A stretch of DNA of 60,543 nt from Duganella radicis (lineage in GTDB: Bacteria > Pseudomonadota > Gammaproteobacteria > Burkholderiales > Burkholderiaceae_D). How positions within the stretch are numbered: the stretch's first letter is position 1; each line of letters starts with the position of its first letter. Below the pieces are notes generated by a model. It was not told where the DNA came from, ran no database searches, and saw nothing but the letters and a program-made list of their open reading frames with translations. The translations under genes and the position numbers were made by a program. Of the stretch, positions 1 to 8,978 are shown in pieces. Location: positions 1 through 60,543 of the forward strand of contig NZ_WNKY01000037.1 in assembly GCF_009720825.1 (NCBI RefSeq), given 5' to 3'.

Positions 1-795
1 GCCGAAGCGCGCGCGGCCGGCATGGCCGCCGCGGTGGGCGCTCGTCCCGCCTCCGCCAGTGTGAGCGCGGCGAGCGCCCCGGCCTCCGCCGCGCCGGCCT
101 TCTGCAAAGGCACCATCTACCTGACCTTCGACACCGGCAGCCAGTCGCAAGCCGAGCTGATCGCCGATACGCTGAAGCGCCACAAGATCAAGGCCACCTT
201 CTTCCTGGCCAACGAGAAAACCGTGCGCGGCGACTATTCGCTCGATCCCTCCTGGTCGGCCTACTGGAAGGCGCGCGTGGCGGAAGGCCACGCCATCGGC
301 TCGCACACCTTCGACCACGTGGTCTACGCCAAGGACGGCGCCAACGGCAAGATCGTGGTCAAGCCCGGCTTCGGCGACAGCGCCGGCAAGCCCATCAGCC
401 TGAGCTCCGCACAATACTGCGAACAAATCCAGCGCGTCGACCAGCGCTTTGTCGAACTGACCGGCAAGCACCTCGATCCGATCTGGCGCGCGCCGGCCGG
501 CCGCACCTCGCCGCGCCTGCTGGAGATGGGCAAGGCCTGCGGCTATGCGCACGCCGGCTGGTCGCCGGCCGGCTTCTCCGGCGACGAGCTGTCCAGCAGC
601 GCCTATCCCAACGAGGTGCTGCTGAAAAAACTGCTGCGCGACCTGCGCGGCGGCGACATCGTGCTGATTCACATGGGCATCTGGTCGCGCCAAGACGCCT
701 GGGCGCCGGCCAACCTCGAACCGCTGATCAGCGGGCTGGAACAAAAAGACATGTGCTTCGCCACCCTGCGCGAGCATCCGGACTATAAAAAATGA
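1..795 (+). CDS. Polysaccharide deacetylase (NodB/CE4 domain), 5' end outside window
   Basis: This is a carbohydrate esterase family 4 protein, probably a periplasmic or secreted deacetylase acting on an N- or O-acetylated glycan. The reading frame is open from base 1, and the first in-frame ATG (22) is followed by an Ala/Ser-rich stretch, so the true start probably lies upstream. The NodB motifs are present: TFDTGS (motif 1, with TFDT in place of the usual TFDD), SHTFDH (metal-binding HxxxH-type motif 2), RAPAGR (motif 3) and LIHMG near the C-terminus. The second Asp of motif 1 is replaced by Thr, as in some CE4 members. The stop overlaps the next ATG (ATGA), which indicates translational coupling. 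The family is clear but the substrate is unknown. Confidence 0.85.
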   Translation, partial: AEARAAGMAAAVGARPASASVSAASAPASAAPAFCKGTIYLTFDTGSQSQAELIADTLKRHKIKATFFLANEKTVRGDYSLDPSWSAYWKARVAEGHAIGSHTFDHVVYAKDGANGKIVVKPGFGDSAGKPISLSSAQYCEQIQRVDQRFVELTGKHLDPIWRAPAGRTSPRLLEMGKACGYAHAGWSPAGFSGDELSSSAYPNEVLLKKLLRDLRGGDIVLIHMGIWSRQDAWAPANLEPLISGLEQKDMCFATLREHPDYKK

Positions 796-1772
796 TAGAC
801 ACCTTCTCTGACTGGCTGGGCCTGGCCCAGGGCTGGTTGTTTGAAACCGTGGTGCAGCCGTTGGTGTTTCAGCTCGGCTTTGGCGAGTTTGTCGAAGACG
901 CCTTCGAAGGCACCGAGTGGCTGCTGATCGGCGTGCTGGAGCTGGCGCTGCTGTTCCTGGTGCTGCGTCCGCTGGAATCCATGCTACCGGCGCAAAAGAT
1001 CACCGACCCGCGCGCCCGCTGGAACGACTTCCTGTACACCGTGCTGCACCGCGTGGGCATCTTCCCGGTGCTGATCTTCTTCACCCTCGATCCGCTGCTG
1101 GACAGCGTGGCGGCAGCGCTGCGCTTCGATGGCTTCCATCCGTTCAACCTGGAAGCGCTGTGGCCAGGCATCAGCCCGCTGGCGGCGTTCTTCGTGTACT
1201 TCGTGGTGCTGGATTTCTTCGATTACTGGTATCACCGCGGCTCGCACAAATTCAACTGGTGGTGGGCGCTGCACGGCCTGCACCACAGCCAGCAAAACAT
1301 GAACCTGTGGAGCGACAATCGCAACCACCTGCTGGACGACCTGCTGCGCGACATCTACATGGGCGTGATCGCGCTCGGCATCGGCGTCGAGCCGGCGCAG
1401 TACGTGCTGCTGGTGTCGGTGTCGCGCATCCTGCAAAGCCTGCAACACGCGAACGTGCGTGTCCATTTCGGCTGGCTGGGCGAGCGCCTGCTGGTGTCGC
1501 CGCGCTATCACCGCATGCACCATGCCATCGGCGCCGGCCATGAAAACGCCGACGGCAAGCCAGGCGGCTGCAATTTCGCCGTGCTGCTGCCGGTGTGGGA
1601 CATCCTGTTCCGCACCGCGAACTTCACGCCGGCATTCGCCGCCACCGGCATCCGCGACCAGCTGCCGGGCCCGGACGGCACGCCGGGCCGCGAATACGGA
1701 CGCGGCTTCTGGGCGCAACAATGGCTGGGTCTGAAACGCATGGTGGAATACGCACGCAAGGAGGTGGTCTGA
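792..1772 (+). CDS. Sterol desaturase / fatty acid hydroxylase family protein
   Basis: A 326-residue integral membrane di-iron oxygenase that would hydroxylate or desaturate a lipid in the inner membrane. Three His clusters typical of the family are visible: HRGSH (148-152), HGLHH (161-165) and HRMHH (240-244). Hydrophobic segments lie at about 43-62, 87-105 and 128-148, before the His boxes. It begins inside the stop of the deacetylase, and its own stop overlaps the next start (TGATG), so it is the second gene of a coupled operon. In bacteria such genes often act on lipids or carotenoids. The substrate here cannot be read from the sequence. Confidence 0.85.
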   Translation: MIDTFSDWLGLAQGWLFETVVQPLVFQLGFGEFVEDAFEGTEWLLIGVLELALLFLVLRPLESMLPAQKITDPRARWNDFLYTVLHRVGIFPVLIFFTLDPLLDSVAAALRFDGFHPFNLEALWPGISPLAAFFVYFVVLDFFDYWYHRGSHKFNWWWALHGLHHSQQNMNLWSDNRNHLLDDLLRDIYMGVIALGIGVEPAQYVLLVSVSRILQSLQHANVRVHFGWLGERLLVSPRYHRMHHAIGAGHENADGKPGGCNFAVLLPVWDILFRTANFTPAFAATGIRDQLPGPDGTPGREYGRGFWAQQWLGLKRMVEYARKEVV

Positions 1773-2584
1773 TGGTTGGTGTTCTGCGCGCGTGGAGCCG
1801 CGCTTTCCTGTCGCAATGGCACGGCAAGATGCTGTTGATGAGCATCGCGCCCTTCCTGCTGGCGCTGGGCGTGTGGGCGGCGCTGCTATATTTCTACCTG
1901 CAACCGCTGGTCGACCAGCTGCACGCGCTGTTCACCGAATATAACCTGTTCCCAACCAGCACCAGCTGGCTGCGCAGCGTCGGCCTGGGCACGCTGACGG
2001 CGGTGGTGGCGCCGCTGATCGCCATGCTGGGCCTGCTGCCGCTGATGATACTGACCGCGCTGATCTTCATCGGCGTGGTGGCGATGCCGGTGATCGGCCG
2101 CCACGTCGGCCTGCGCCATTATCCGCAACTGGAGCAGCGCAAGGGCGGCTCCATCCTGGGCAGCGTCGGCGTGGCGCTGGGCGGCATGGCGGTCTTCATG
2201 GGCCTGTGGATTCTGACGCTGCCGCTGTACCTGTTCCCGCCGCTGGCGGTGGCGGTGCAGGCGCTGTTGTGGGGCTGGCTGACCACCCGCGTGATGGTGT
2301 ACGACACGCTGGCCGACTACGCCAGCGCCGAGGAGCGCCGCCAGATCCTGCGCCAGCACCGCTGGCCGCTGCTGATCATCGGCGTGATCTCGGGCGCCGC
2401 CGGCGCGCTGCCGGGCGCCATCTGGCTGGGCGGGGTGATGGCGGTGGTGCTGTTCCCCTTGCTGGCGGCGGCCTCGATCTGGCTGTACGTGCTGGTATTT
2501 ATCTTCACCGGCCTGTGGTTCGCGTACTATTGCATGGATGCGCTGGCGCAGTTGCGCGCGCAAGAAGTCATTTCCAAGGAGTAG
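1772..2584 (+). CDS. EI24 domain (CysZ-like) membrane protein
   Basis: A 270-residue protein with several long hydrophobic segments (about 17-40, 65-105, 130-165 and 200-245), characteristic of the EI24/CysZ family. CysZ members are sulfate permeases; others are uncharacterised. An open frame continues upstream into the previous gene, but the ATG at 1772 is preceded by a strong AAGGAGG at 1758-1764 and overlaps the previous stop, so this start is preferred. No cysteine-biosynthesis genes are nearby, so a sulfate role is not supported by context and is only one possibility. Confidence 0.75.
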   Translation: MVGVLRAWSRAFLSQWHGKMLLMSIAPFLLALGVWAALLYFYLQPLVDQLHALFTEYNLFPTSTSWLRSVGLGTLTAVVAPLIAMLGLLPLMILTALIFIGVVAMPVIGRHVGLRHYPQLEQRKGGSILGSVGVALGGMAVFMGLWILTLPLYLFPPLAVAVQALLWGWLTTRVMVYDTLADYASAEERRQILRQHRWPLLIIGVISGAAGALPGAIWLGGVMAVVLFPLLAAASIWLYVLVFIFTGLWFAYYCMDALAQLRAQEVISKE

Positions 2585-2586
2585 AC

Positions 2587-3372
2587 ATGGCAATCGGACT
2601 CATCATTATTGGCGACGAAATCCTGTCCGGCCGGCGCGTCGACCAGCACTTCCCCAAGGTGGTGCAGATGCTGGCGGCGCGCGGCCTGCAACTGACCTGG
2701 GCCGAGATTTTGCCCGACGATCCGCAGCGCATCACCGCCACCCTCAGACGCACCTTTGCCAGCGACGACATCGTGTTCTGCTGCGGCGGCATCGGCGCCA
2801 CGCCGGACGACCACACGCGCCAGGCCGCCGCCGACGCGCTGGGCAAGCCACTGGTGCTGCACCAGCAGGGCAAGCGCAACATCCAGCAGCGCATCCTGCA
2901 AATGGCGCAGGAAGCGGGGCAGACCGCCGACCTGAATTCGGCCGAGAACCTGCACCGCCTGAAGATGGCCGAATTCGCCGAAGGCGCGGCCCTGATTCCC
3001 AACCCGTACAACAACATCGCCGGCTTCGCCCTGCACAGGCATTACTTCGTGCCGGGCTTCCCGGTGATGGCGTGGCCGATGCTGGAATGGGTGCTGGACC
3101 ACCACTACGCCGACCTGTTCAACCGCGAGCCGCGCATGGAGCAATCGGTGCTGGTGTACGAGGCGGCCGAATCGGCGCTGACGCCGCTGATGGTGGCGAT
3201 CGAACAGCAGTACCCGCGCGTGAAGGTGTTCAGCCTGCCGAGCGTGGGCGACGCGCAAACGCGCCGTCATATCGAGCTGGGCGTGAAGGGCGAACCGGTG
3301 CAAACGGCCGCCGCTTTCACCCAATTGTGCGACGAGCTGCGCAAGCTCAATGTAGAGTTCAGCAACATTTAG
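2587..3372 (+). CDS. Molybdopterin-binding (MoaB/MogA-type, CinA N-domain) protein
   Basis: A 261-residue protein with the competence/damage-inducible CinA N-terminal fold. It opens with a GDEILSG motif (about residues 9-15) and has a CCGGIGATPDD signature near residue 65, the MoCF-binding loop. It lacks the C-terminal nicotinamide-nucleotide amidase domain of full CinA, so it belongs to the short COG1058 family. It starts 2 bases after the EI24 stop with AAGGAG at 2577-2582 as ribosome site, and is the last gene of the four-gene run before a terminator. In family members the role ranges from nucleotide repair to an unknown function. Confidence 0.8.
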   Translation: MAIGLIIIGDEILSGRRVDQHFPKVVQMLAARGLQLTWAEILPDDPQRITATLRRTFASDDIVFCCGGIGATPDDHTRQAAADALGKPLVLHQQGKRNIQQRILQMAQEAGQTADLNSAENLHRLKMAEFAEGAALIPNPYNNIAGFALHRHYFVPGFPVMAWPMLEWVLDHHYADLFNREPRMEQSVLVYEAAESALTPLMVAIEQQYPRVKVFSLPSVGDAQTRRHIELGVKGEPVQTAAAFTQLCDELRKLNVEFSNI

Positions 3373-3395
3373 TGCGCGCTGTTATCAACAGGGTT

Positions 3396-3437
3396 CAACG
3401 GCGTTCCACCATACGGTAGAACGCCGTTGTTTTTTTG
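3396..3437 (+). terminator. Rho-independent terminator of the first operon
   Basis: An 11-bp perfect stem (CAACGGCGTTC at 3396-3406 with GAACGCCGTTG at 3419-3429), a 12-nt loop and a run of seven T (3430-3436). It closes the operon that ends with the MoaB-type gene. Confidence 0.9.
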
Positions 3438-3564
3438 CGAAAAACAAACGGCGCTTTCAATTTATTGTGCGTCTGCCCCGGTCAGCAGCGCTGTGATGTG
3501 GTGCAATGGAAGCTAGCAAGTGTAGCTAGTAAGTTCTACTGAAACATCGACCGGTCTGAATCAT

Positions 3565-6500
3565 ATGTTAAGCAATCGTCGTTTCCGCCGGCCCCGTCTG
3601 GTTGTGCGTGCAGTGCGCAAATTGCGTGCAGGCGCGGCAGCATTTGGTTATCGCCGCAAGCGTCACCTGCGCGTGGTGCCGTCTCCCACCCCCGAACAAA
3701 CCGAAGCCCATCTGGCGCAGGCGCAAATGGACCCGCCGCTGCCGCCGGAAGATGGCGGCACGCCGCGCAAGAGCAAGCGCTCGCGCAATGCCTTGCTGCT
3801 GGTGTTATTGATCGGCGTGTCGTTTGCCGTGTACTGGGGCTATCGCGAATCGCTGACCTCGTCCATGCAGGCCAAGCTGTTCAGCGACCTGGCCAGCAAG
3901 ATGAGCTACAAGGTGGAGAAGGGACCGAGCAAATCGATCCGCTTCCCGCACGACAGCCCGTACGATGAACGGCTGGGCTACGCCGGCCTGCCGGATTACC
4001 TGAGCAAGCTCAGCGCGCGTGACTATCAGGTGGCGGCGCAGGCGCGCATCTCGCCCAAGATGGCCGAGCTGGCCGACATGGGCGTGTTTGCCACCTACCG
4101 CGAAAAGACCAAGACCGGCCTGACGATTGTCGATTGCCGCGCGCAGGAATTGTTTGCCGCCAGCTATCCGGAACGCATCTACAATCAATTCGACCAGGCG
4201 CCGCCAGTGCTGGTGAGCAGCCTGCTGTTCATCGAGAACCGCGAGCTGCTGGACAACACCTATCCGAAGCGCAATCCGGCGGTGGAGTGGGACCGCCTCG
4301 GCAAGGCGGTGCTGGAGAAGACCGCCAGCGCCGTGGCCGGCGGCCATCGCGCGGCCGGCGGCAGCACGCTGGCCACGCAGATTGAGAAATACCGCCACTC
4401 GCCGGAAGGCCGCACCAGCTCCATGAAGGACAAGTTGCAGCAGATGGTGTCGGCCAGCCTGCGCTCCTATCAGGACGGCGAGGACACCACCAAGGCGCGC
4501 CGCCGCATCGTGCTGGAATACCTGAACACGGTGCCGCTGTCGGCCAAGCCCGGCTATGGCGAAGTGAACGGCATCGGCGACGGCATGTGGGTGTGGTATG
4601 GCCGCAAGTTCGACGACGTCAACACGCGCCTGAACGGCAAGCTCGATCATCCCGACGCCGAGACCGCGCTGATCTTCAAGGAGGCGCTGAGCCTGATGAT
4701 CGCGCAGCGCCGCCCCAGCTACTATCTGGGCGACGGCGCGGCCGACCTGGAAGTGCTGGCCAACAGCCACCTGCGCATCCTGGCCAACGACGGCGCCATC
4801 ACGCCGGCGCTGCGCGACGTGGCCTTGCAGCAGAAGCTGCATCCGGCCACCGGCAATGGCTTGCAGTCGGCGCCGCCGCAAACCTTCGTCAGCCGCAAGG
4901 CCTCGAACGCGATCCGCAACCACCTGGCCAATCTGCTGGGCGACAACCGCATGTACAACCTGGACCGTCTCGACCTGAGCGTGGTCAGCACGCTGGACGC
5001 GCAGGCGCAGACCGCCGTCACGCAAGTGCTGCGCGACTTGCGCGATCCGGAGAAGGCCAAGGCCGCCGGCCTGACCGGCAAGGGCATGCTGGGCAACGGC
5101 GATCCGGCCAATGTGGTGTACAGCTTCACCTTGCTGGAGAAGGGCGAGCAGAACAACCTGCTGCGCCTGCAAACCGATAACTTCGACCAGCCGCTGGACA
5201 TCAACGAGGGCGCCAAGCTGGACCTCGGCTCGACCGCCAAGCTGCGCACGCTGATCACCTATCTGGACATCATGGACCAGCTGCACAAGAAGTACGGCGG
5301 CATGGACGCGGCCGCGCTGAATCAGGTCAAGGTCGATCCGCAGGACAAGCTGTCGCAATGGGCGATCGAGTACTTCAAGGCGCTGCCGCCCGATCCGGAG
5401 AAGCGCGGCTTGACGGCCATGCTGAACGCGGCCATGGAGCGCAAGTATTCCGGCAATCCGGGCGAGGGCTTCTTCACCGGCGGCGGCCTGCACCACTTCG
5501 GCAACTTCTCCAAGGAAGACAACTTCAAGATCCTGACCGTGACCGAGGCGCTGCGCCATTCGACCAACCTGGTGTTCGTGCGCCTGATGCGCGACGTCGC
5601 CAAGTACTACATGTTCTCGGTGCCGGGCTCGTCGGCCTCGCTGCTGTCGGACGCGGACGATCCGCGCCGCGCCGGCTACCTGGCGCGCTTCGCCGACAAG
5701 GAAGGCAAGGAGTTCCTGGCGCGCTTCTACGCCAAGTACAAGGGCAAGCCGAAGGAGGATTACGACAAGATCCTGCTGGCGAATATCCGCGGCACGCCGG
5801 TGCGGCTGGCGGTGATCCACCGCACCGTGTATCCGCTGGCGACGCAGGAGCAGTTCGCCGCCTTCCTGAAGGACAACCTGCCGTCGCAGAACGAGGTGCC
5901 GGACGAGCGCGTGGCCAAGCTGTACGAGCAGTATGCGATCGACAAATGGTCGCTGGCCGATCGCGGCTACCTGGCCAGCGTGCACCCGCTGGAGCTGTGG
6001 ATGGCGGCCTACCTGCGCCTGCATCCGGGGGCGACGCTGTCGGAGCTGACGGCGGCCAGCGAGAAGGAACGGCAGGAAGTGTATCAGTGGCTGTTCAAGA
6101 CCCACCGCAAGCACGCGCAGGACAAGCGCATCGCCGGCCTGCTGGAGATGGAAGGCTTCATGGAAATCCACAAACAGTGGAAGAAGATGGGCTATCCGTT
6201 CGACTCGCTGGTGCCGTCCTACGCCACCACGCTGGGCGCTTCGGCCGACCGGCCGGCCGCGCTGGCGGAGATGATGGGGATTATCGTCAACGGCGGCGTG
6301 CGCAAGAGTTCGCAGCGCGTGAGCTCGCTGCACTTCGCCAAGGGCACGCCGTATGAAACGCTGGTGACCAAGGCGCCGCCCACCACCAACGAGCAGGTGC
6401 TGTCGCCGGAGGTGGCGCGGGTGGTGGCGGACGCCATCCGTGGCGTGGTGTCGGACGGCACGGCCAAGCGCGTCAAGTCGGCCTTCGTGTCGGCCGATGG

Positions 6501-6858
6501 TTCGATCATTCCGGTGGGCGGCAAGACCGGCACCGGCGACCAGCGCTTCGATGTGTACGCGGCCGGCGGGCGCCTGATCGAGTCGCGCTATGTGAACCGC
6601 TCGGCGACCTTTGTGTTCAATATCGGCGAGCGCTTCTTCGGTTCGATGACGGCCTATGTGCATGGGCCGGAATCGAAGAACTACGATTTCACCAGCGCGC
6701 TGCCGGTGCAACTGCTGGTGGTGCTGGCGCCGAGCCTGATGCCGCTGATCGAGCCGAACGCGCCGCCGAAGGCCGGACCGCCGCCGGCGGTGGTGGTGCG
6801 CACCGGTGGCGTGGCGCCGGAGGCGGCCAAGCCGGCGTTGCAGGCTTGCGGAGGCTGA
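3565..6858 (+). CDS. Large class A penicillin-binding protein (GT51 + transpeptidase)
   Basis: A bifunctional peptidoglycan synthase of 1097 residues, well above the usual 750-850. It has a basic cytoplasmic N-terminus, one membrane anchor (about 74-95), a GT51 glycosyltransferase domain (about 200-350) and a penicillin-binding transpeptidase domain. GT51 motifs seen are IENREL (E224), GGSTLATQ and EYLN. The transpeptidase has STAK (S556, K559), STN (from S666) and KTGTGD (K987). The gap from STN to KTG is about 320 residues, against roughly 125 in E. coli PBP1b, so a large insertion is present. The second GT51 catalytic Glu (RKxxE in classical enzymes) appears as Gln (KLQQM, Q293). No clear ribosome site precedes the ATG at 3565. 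Confidence 0.85.
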   Translation: MLSNRRFRRPRLVVRAVRKLRAGAAAFGYRRKRHLRVVPSPTPEQTEAHLAQAQMDPPLPPEDGGTPRKSKRSRNALLLVLLIGVSFAVYWGYRESLTSSMQAKLFSDLASKMSYKVEKGPSKSIRFPHDSPYDERLGYAGLPDYLSKLSARDYQVAAQARISPKMAELADMGVFATYREKTKTGLTIVDCRAQELFAASYPERIYNQFDQAPPVLVSSLLFIENRELLDNTYPKRNPAVEWDRLGKAVLEKTASAVAGGHRAAGGSTLATQIEKYRHSPEGRTSSMKDKLQQMVSASLRSYQDGEDTTKARRRIVLEYLNTVPLSAKPGYGEVNGIGDGMWVWYGRKFDDVNTRLNGKLDHPDAETALIFKEALSLMIAQRRPSYYLGDGAADLEVLANSHLRILANDGAITPALRDVALQQKLHPATGNGLQSAPPQTFVSRKASNAIRNHLANLLGDNRMYNLDRLDLSVVSTLDAQAQTAVTQVLRDLRDPEKAKAAGLTGKGMLGNGDPANVVYSFTLLEKGEQNNLLRLQTDNFDQPLDINEGAKLDLGSTAKLRTLITYLDIMDQLHKKYGGMDAAALNQVKVDPQDKLSQWAIEYFKALPPDPEKRGLTAMLNAAMERKYSGNPGEGFFTGGGLHHFGNFSKEDNFKILTVTEALRHSTNLVFVRLMRDVAKYYMFSVPGSSASLLSDADDPRRAGYLARFADKEGKEFLARFYAKYKGKPKEDYDKILLANIRGTPVRLAVIHRTVYPLATQEQFAAFLKDNLPSQNEVPDERVAKLYEQYAIDKWSLADRGYLASVHPLELWMAAYLRLHPGATLSELTAASEKERQEVYQWLFKTHRKHAQDKRIAGLLEMEGFMEIHKQWKKMGYPFDSLVPSYATTLGASADRPAALAEMMGIIVNGGVRKSSQRVSSLHFAKGTPYETLVTKAPPTTNEQVLSPEVARVVADAIRGVVSDGTAKRVKSAFVSADGSIIPVGGKTGTGDQRFDVYAAGGRLIESRYVNRSATFVFNIGERFFGSMTAYVHGPESKNYDFTSALPVQLLVVLAPSLMPLIEPNAPPKAGPPPAVVVRTGGVAPEAAKPALQACGG

Positions 6859-6877
6859 CGGCAGGGGACGTGTGGTA

Positions 6878-8275
6878 ATGTATCAGCCCATGAAACCTCT
6901 GCGCCACCACATGTCCAAGATAATCAAGTTCACGCAATTCTCGATTCGTGACCTGATCGTTGCTTCCGCTCCCACCGTGCTGGCGATTGTCGGCGTCTGC
7001 CTGCTGGCCTACTGGCTGGTGGACCCGGCGCCGCCGCGCACGGTGCGGCTCGGTACCGGCCAGGAAAATTCCGCCTACGAAGACTTCGGCAAGAAATACG
7101 CGGCCGCGCTGGCCAGGCACGGCGTCAAGGTGACGCTGGTGCCCTCGGCCGGCTCCAGCGAAAACCTGCGCAACCTGAAGGAAGGCAAGGTCGATATCGC
7201 CTTCGTGCAAAGCGGCTCCACCAACGAGGAGGCGGCCGAGCGCGAAGGCCTGTCCTCGCTGGGCAGCCTGTTCGTCGAGCCGCTCTGGCTGTTCCTGCGC
7301 GAGGAAAAGGGCAAGCCGCCGATCACGCAATTAACCCAGTTGCGCGGCAAGAAGATCAACTACGGTCCCAAAGGCGCCGGCTCGCCGCGCCTGTTCCGCC
7401 AGATCCTCGAACTGAATGGCGTCGAGAAGGGCGAGGTGGAGCGCTTTTCGCTGGCGAATACGCCGGCCACGGTGGAACTGCTGGAAGGCCGCATCGACGG
7501 GCTGGTGTTCACCTCGGCGCCGGAAGCGCCGCTGATCCAGATGCTGTTGCAGACGCCGGGCATCAGGCTGTTCGACTTCAATCAGGCCGAAGCCTATTCG
7601 CGCAAGCTGCCGTTCCTGACCCACGTGGTGCTGCCGCAGGGGATCGTCGATCTCGGCCGCAATCTGCCGGCCGAGGACTACAACCTGATCGCGCCGACCG
7701 CCACGCTGGTGGCGCGCGAGGATTTGCACTCGGCGCTGGTGGATCTGTTCGTGCAGGCGGCGGCCGGCATCCATGGCGGCGCCGGCTGGTTCCAGCAGCA
7801 GGGGCAGTTCCCGTCGGCCAAGTACAGCGAGATTCCGGTTGACCCGGAAGCGGCCAAGTTTTACAAGAGCGGCCCGCCATTCCTGCAACGCTACATGACC
7901 TTCTGGCTGGCCAACTTCTTCGACCGCATGTGGGTGCTGGTGGTGGCGCTGGGCGCGCTGATCCTGCCGCTGTCGAAGGTGATTCCGCCGCTGTACGTGT
8001 GGCGCATCCGCTCGCGCGTGTACCGCTGGTATGGCCAGTTGCGGGCGGTGGAGCAGAAGGTGGAGGAGGCGCCGGAAGCGACGCGCATGCAGGTGTATGA
8101 GGAACAGCTCCAGCGCCTCAACGAGATCGAGGAGCTGGTCAACCAGGTATCGATCCCGCTGTCGTTCGCGGATGGCTTGTATGGCCTGCGCAGCCACATC
8201 CAGTTCGTGCGCAAGCGCATCCAGTTCCTGATGGGCGAGGCCACGCCCGCCGCATTGGATAGCGTGCCGGTCTGA
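6878..8275 (+). CDS. TAXI-family TRAP-type solute-binding protein, membrane anchored
   Basis: A 465-residue protein whose residues about 50-330 match the TAXI solute receptor family (LGTGQENSAYEDFGKKYAAAL, SAGSSENLRNLKEGKVDIAFVQSG, split here for length). One hydrophobic segment lies at about 25-45 and a second at about 345-370, followed by a charged C-terminal region with a likely coiled coil (about 380-460). The periplasmic domain is therefore held between two membrane segments instead of being released. The ATG at 6878 is chosen because AGGGGA lies 9 bases upstream; an in-frame ATG at 6806 is inside the PBP gene. No TRAP permease gene is adjacent. The ligand is unknown. Confidence 0.8.
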   Translation: MYQPMKPLRHHMSKIIKFTQFSIRDLIVASAPTVLAIVGVCLLAYWLVDPAPPRTVRLGTGQENSAYEDFGKKYAAALARHGVKVTLVPSAGSSENLRNLKEGKVDIAFVQSGSTNEEAAEREGLSSLGSLFVEPLWLFLREEKGKPPITQLTQLRGKKINYGPKGAGSPRLFRQILELNGVEKGEVERFSLANTPATVELLEGRIDGLVFTSAPEAPLIQMLLQTPGIRLFDFNQAEAYSRKLPFLTHVVLPQGIVDLGRNLPAEDYNLIAPTATLVAREDLHSALVDLFVQAAAGIHGGAGWFQQQGQFPSAKYSEIPVDPEAAKFYKSGPPFLQRYMTFWLANFFDRMWVLVVALGALILPLSKVIPPLYVWRIRSRVYRWYGQLRAVEQKVEEAPEATRMQVYEEQLQRLNEIEELVNQVSIPLSFADGLYGLRSHIQFVRKRIQFLMGEATPAALDSVPV

Positions 8276-8282
8276 CCCCGGC

Positions 8283-8741
8283 TTAAGCGCCGATCCAGGG
8301 CAGGCCGGCGTGGCACCAGCCGTTGATGTGCTTGCGGTGGCCGTGCTCGTCCTTGTCGCCCTCGAAGCCTTCCAGGATGTCGTAGCAGTGCTGGTAGCCG
8401 TGTTCGCTGGCCAGGGTGGCCGCACCACGCGAGCGCACGCCGGAGCGGCACAGGAACAAAATCACCTGGTCCTTGCGCGCCACCGAGTTCAGTTGCTCGA
8501 TAAATGCGTGATTGGCCACGCCGCCCGGATAGATGTTCCACTGCACCGCACTATGTTGGGCCTCCGGTATCGCCACCCGGCCCACCCAGTCGCGCTCGGC
8601 ATTGGTGCGCACGTCCACCAGTTTGACCGCGTTTTCCAGGCTCAGCAGCTCGTACGCCTCGGCCGGCGTCACCGCGCCCTGATACGCCCAATCCTTGCTG
8701 CGGCTGCGGGCCAGGGCCAGAATCTCATCTATTTTGCTCAT
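8283..8741 (-). CDS. Rhodanese-like domain protein
   Basis: A single-domain, cytoplasmic rhodanese of 152 residues. The active-site loop is CRSGVRS with the catalytic cysteine at 98, matching the CxxGxR consensus, and DVRTNAERDWVG gives the usual DxRxxxE motif near residue 43. It would carry a persulfide or transfer sulfane sulfur; the acceptor is unknown. The frame is open far upstream (antisense to glnA), but the protein starts at the ATG at 8739-8741, where the rhodanese fold begins. It diverges from glnA, so the roughly 240-bp space between them serves both genes. Confidence 0.85.
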   Translation of the reverse strand: MSKIDEILALARSRSKDWAYQGAVTPAEAYELLSLENAVKLVDVRTNAERDWVGRVAIPEAQHSAVQWNIYPGGVANHAFIEQLNSVARKDQVILFLCRSGVRSRGAATLASEHGYQHCYDILEGFEGDKDEHGHRKHINGWCHAGLPWIGA

Positions 8742-8803
8742 AAGGTGTTCCAGGAATAAGTTTGAGTTTATTATATGGCGTCCGCGCGAGTACGCTACGC
8801 CGA

Positions 8804-8888
8804 TGCACCAAAACCATGCGCTTTTCAGAAAAAATCCTAAAATGCACTCACAAGGTGCAAAATGCAGGAAACGCACCAAATAAGTGCG
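8804..8888 (+). promoter_or_regulatory. NtrC-binding sites upstream of glnA
   Basis: TGCACTCACAAGGTGCA (8843-8859) is a 17-bp dyad that fits the NtrC consensus TGCACY-N5-GGTGCA fully. CGCACCAAATAAGTGCG (8872-8888) is a second dyad on the same pattern. TGCACCAAAACCATGCG (8804-8820) keeps only the left half. The centres are spaced about 39 and 29 bp apart. They lie 30-115 bp upstream of the sigma-54 promoter, the usual enhancer arrangement. The regulator would be GlnG, encoded downstream. Confidence 0.85.
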
Positions 8889-8917
8889 CGATTGTTCTGT
8901 AGTAATGCGTTTCAGGC

Positions 8918-8933
8918 TGGCACGGATACTGCT
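8918..8933 (+). promoter_or_regulatory. Sigma-54 promoter of glnA
   Basis: TGGCACGGATACTGCT matches the -24/-12 consensus TGGCAC-N5-TTGCW with one mismatch (C for T in the -12 element). The GG and GC dinucleotides have the required spacing. Transcription should begin near 8944, about 35 bases before the glnA ATG. Confidence 0.85.
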
Positions 8934-8978
8934 TATCATGGCATCACGAGTTCCACATATTCCCTTTAGGAGATACGC

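Noticed and set aside
8274..8281. TGACCCCG at the end of the TAXI gene resembling the REP-like arm
   Set aside because: Only 8 bases match and no inverted partner is nearby; it is the natural stop context of the gene.
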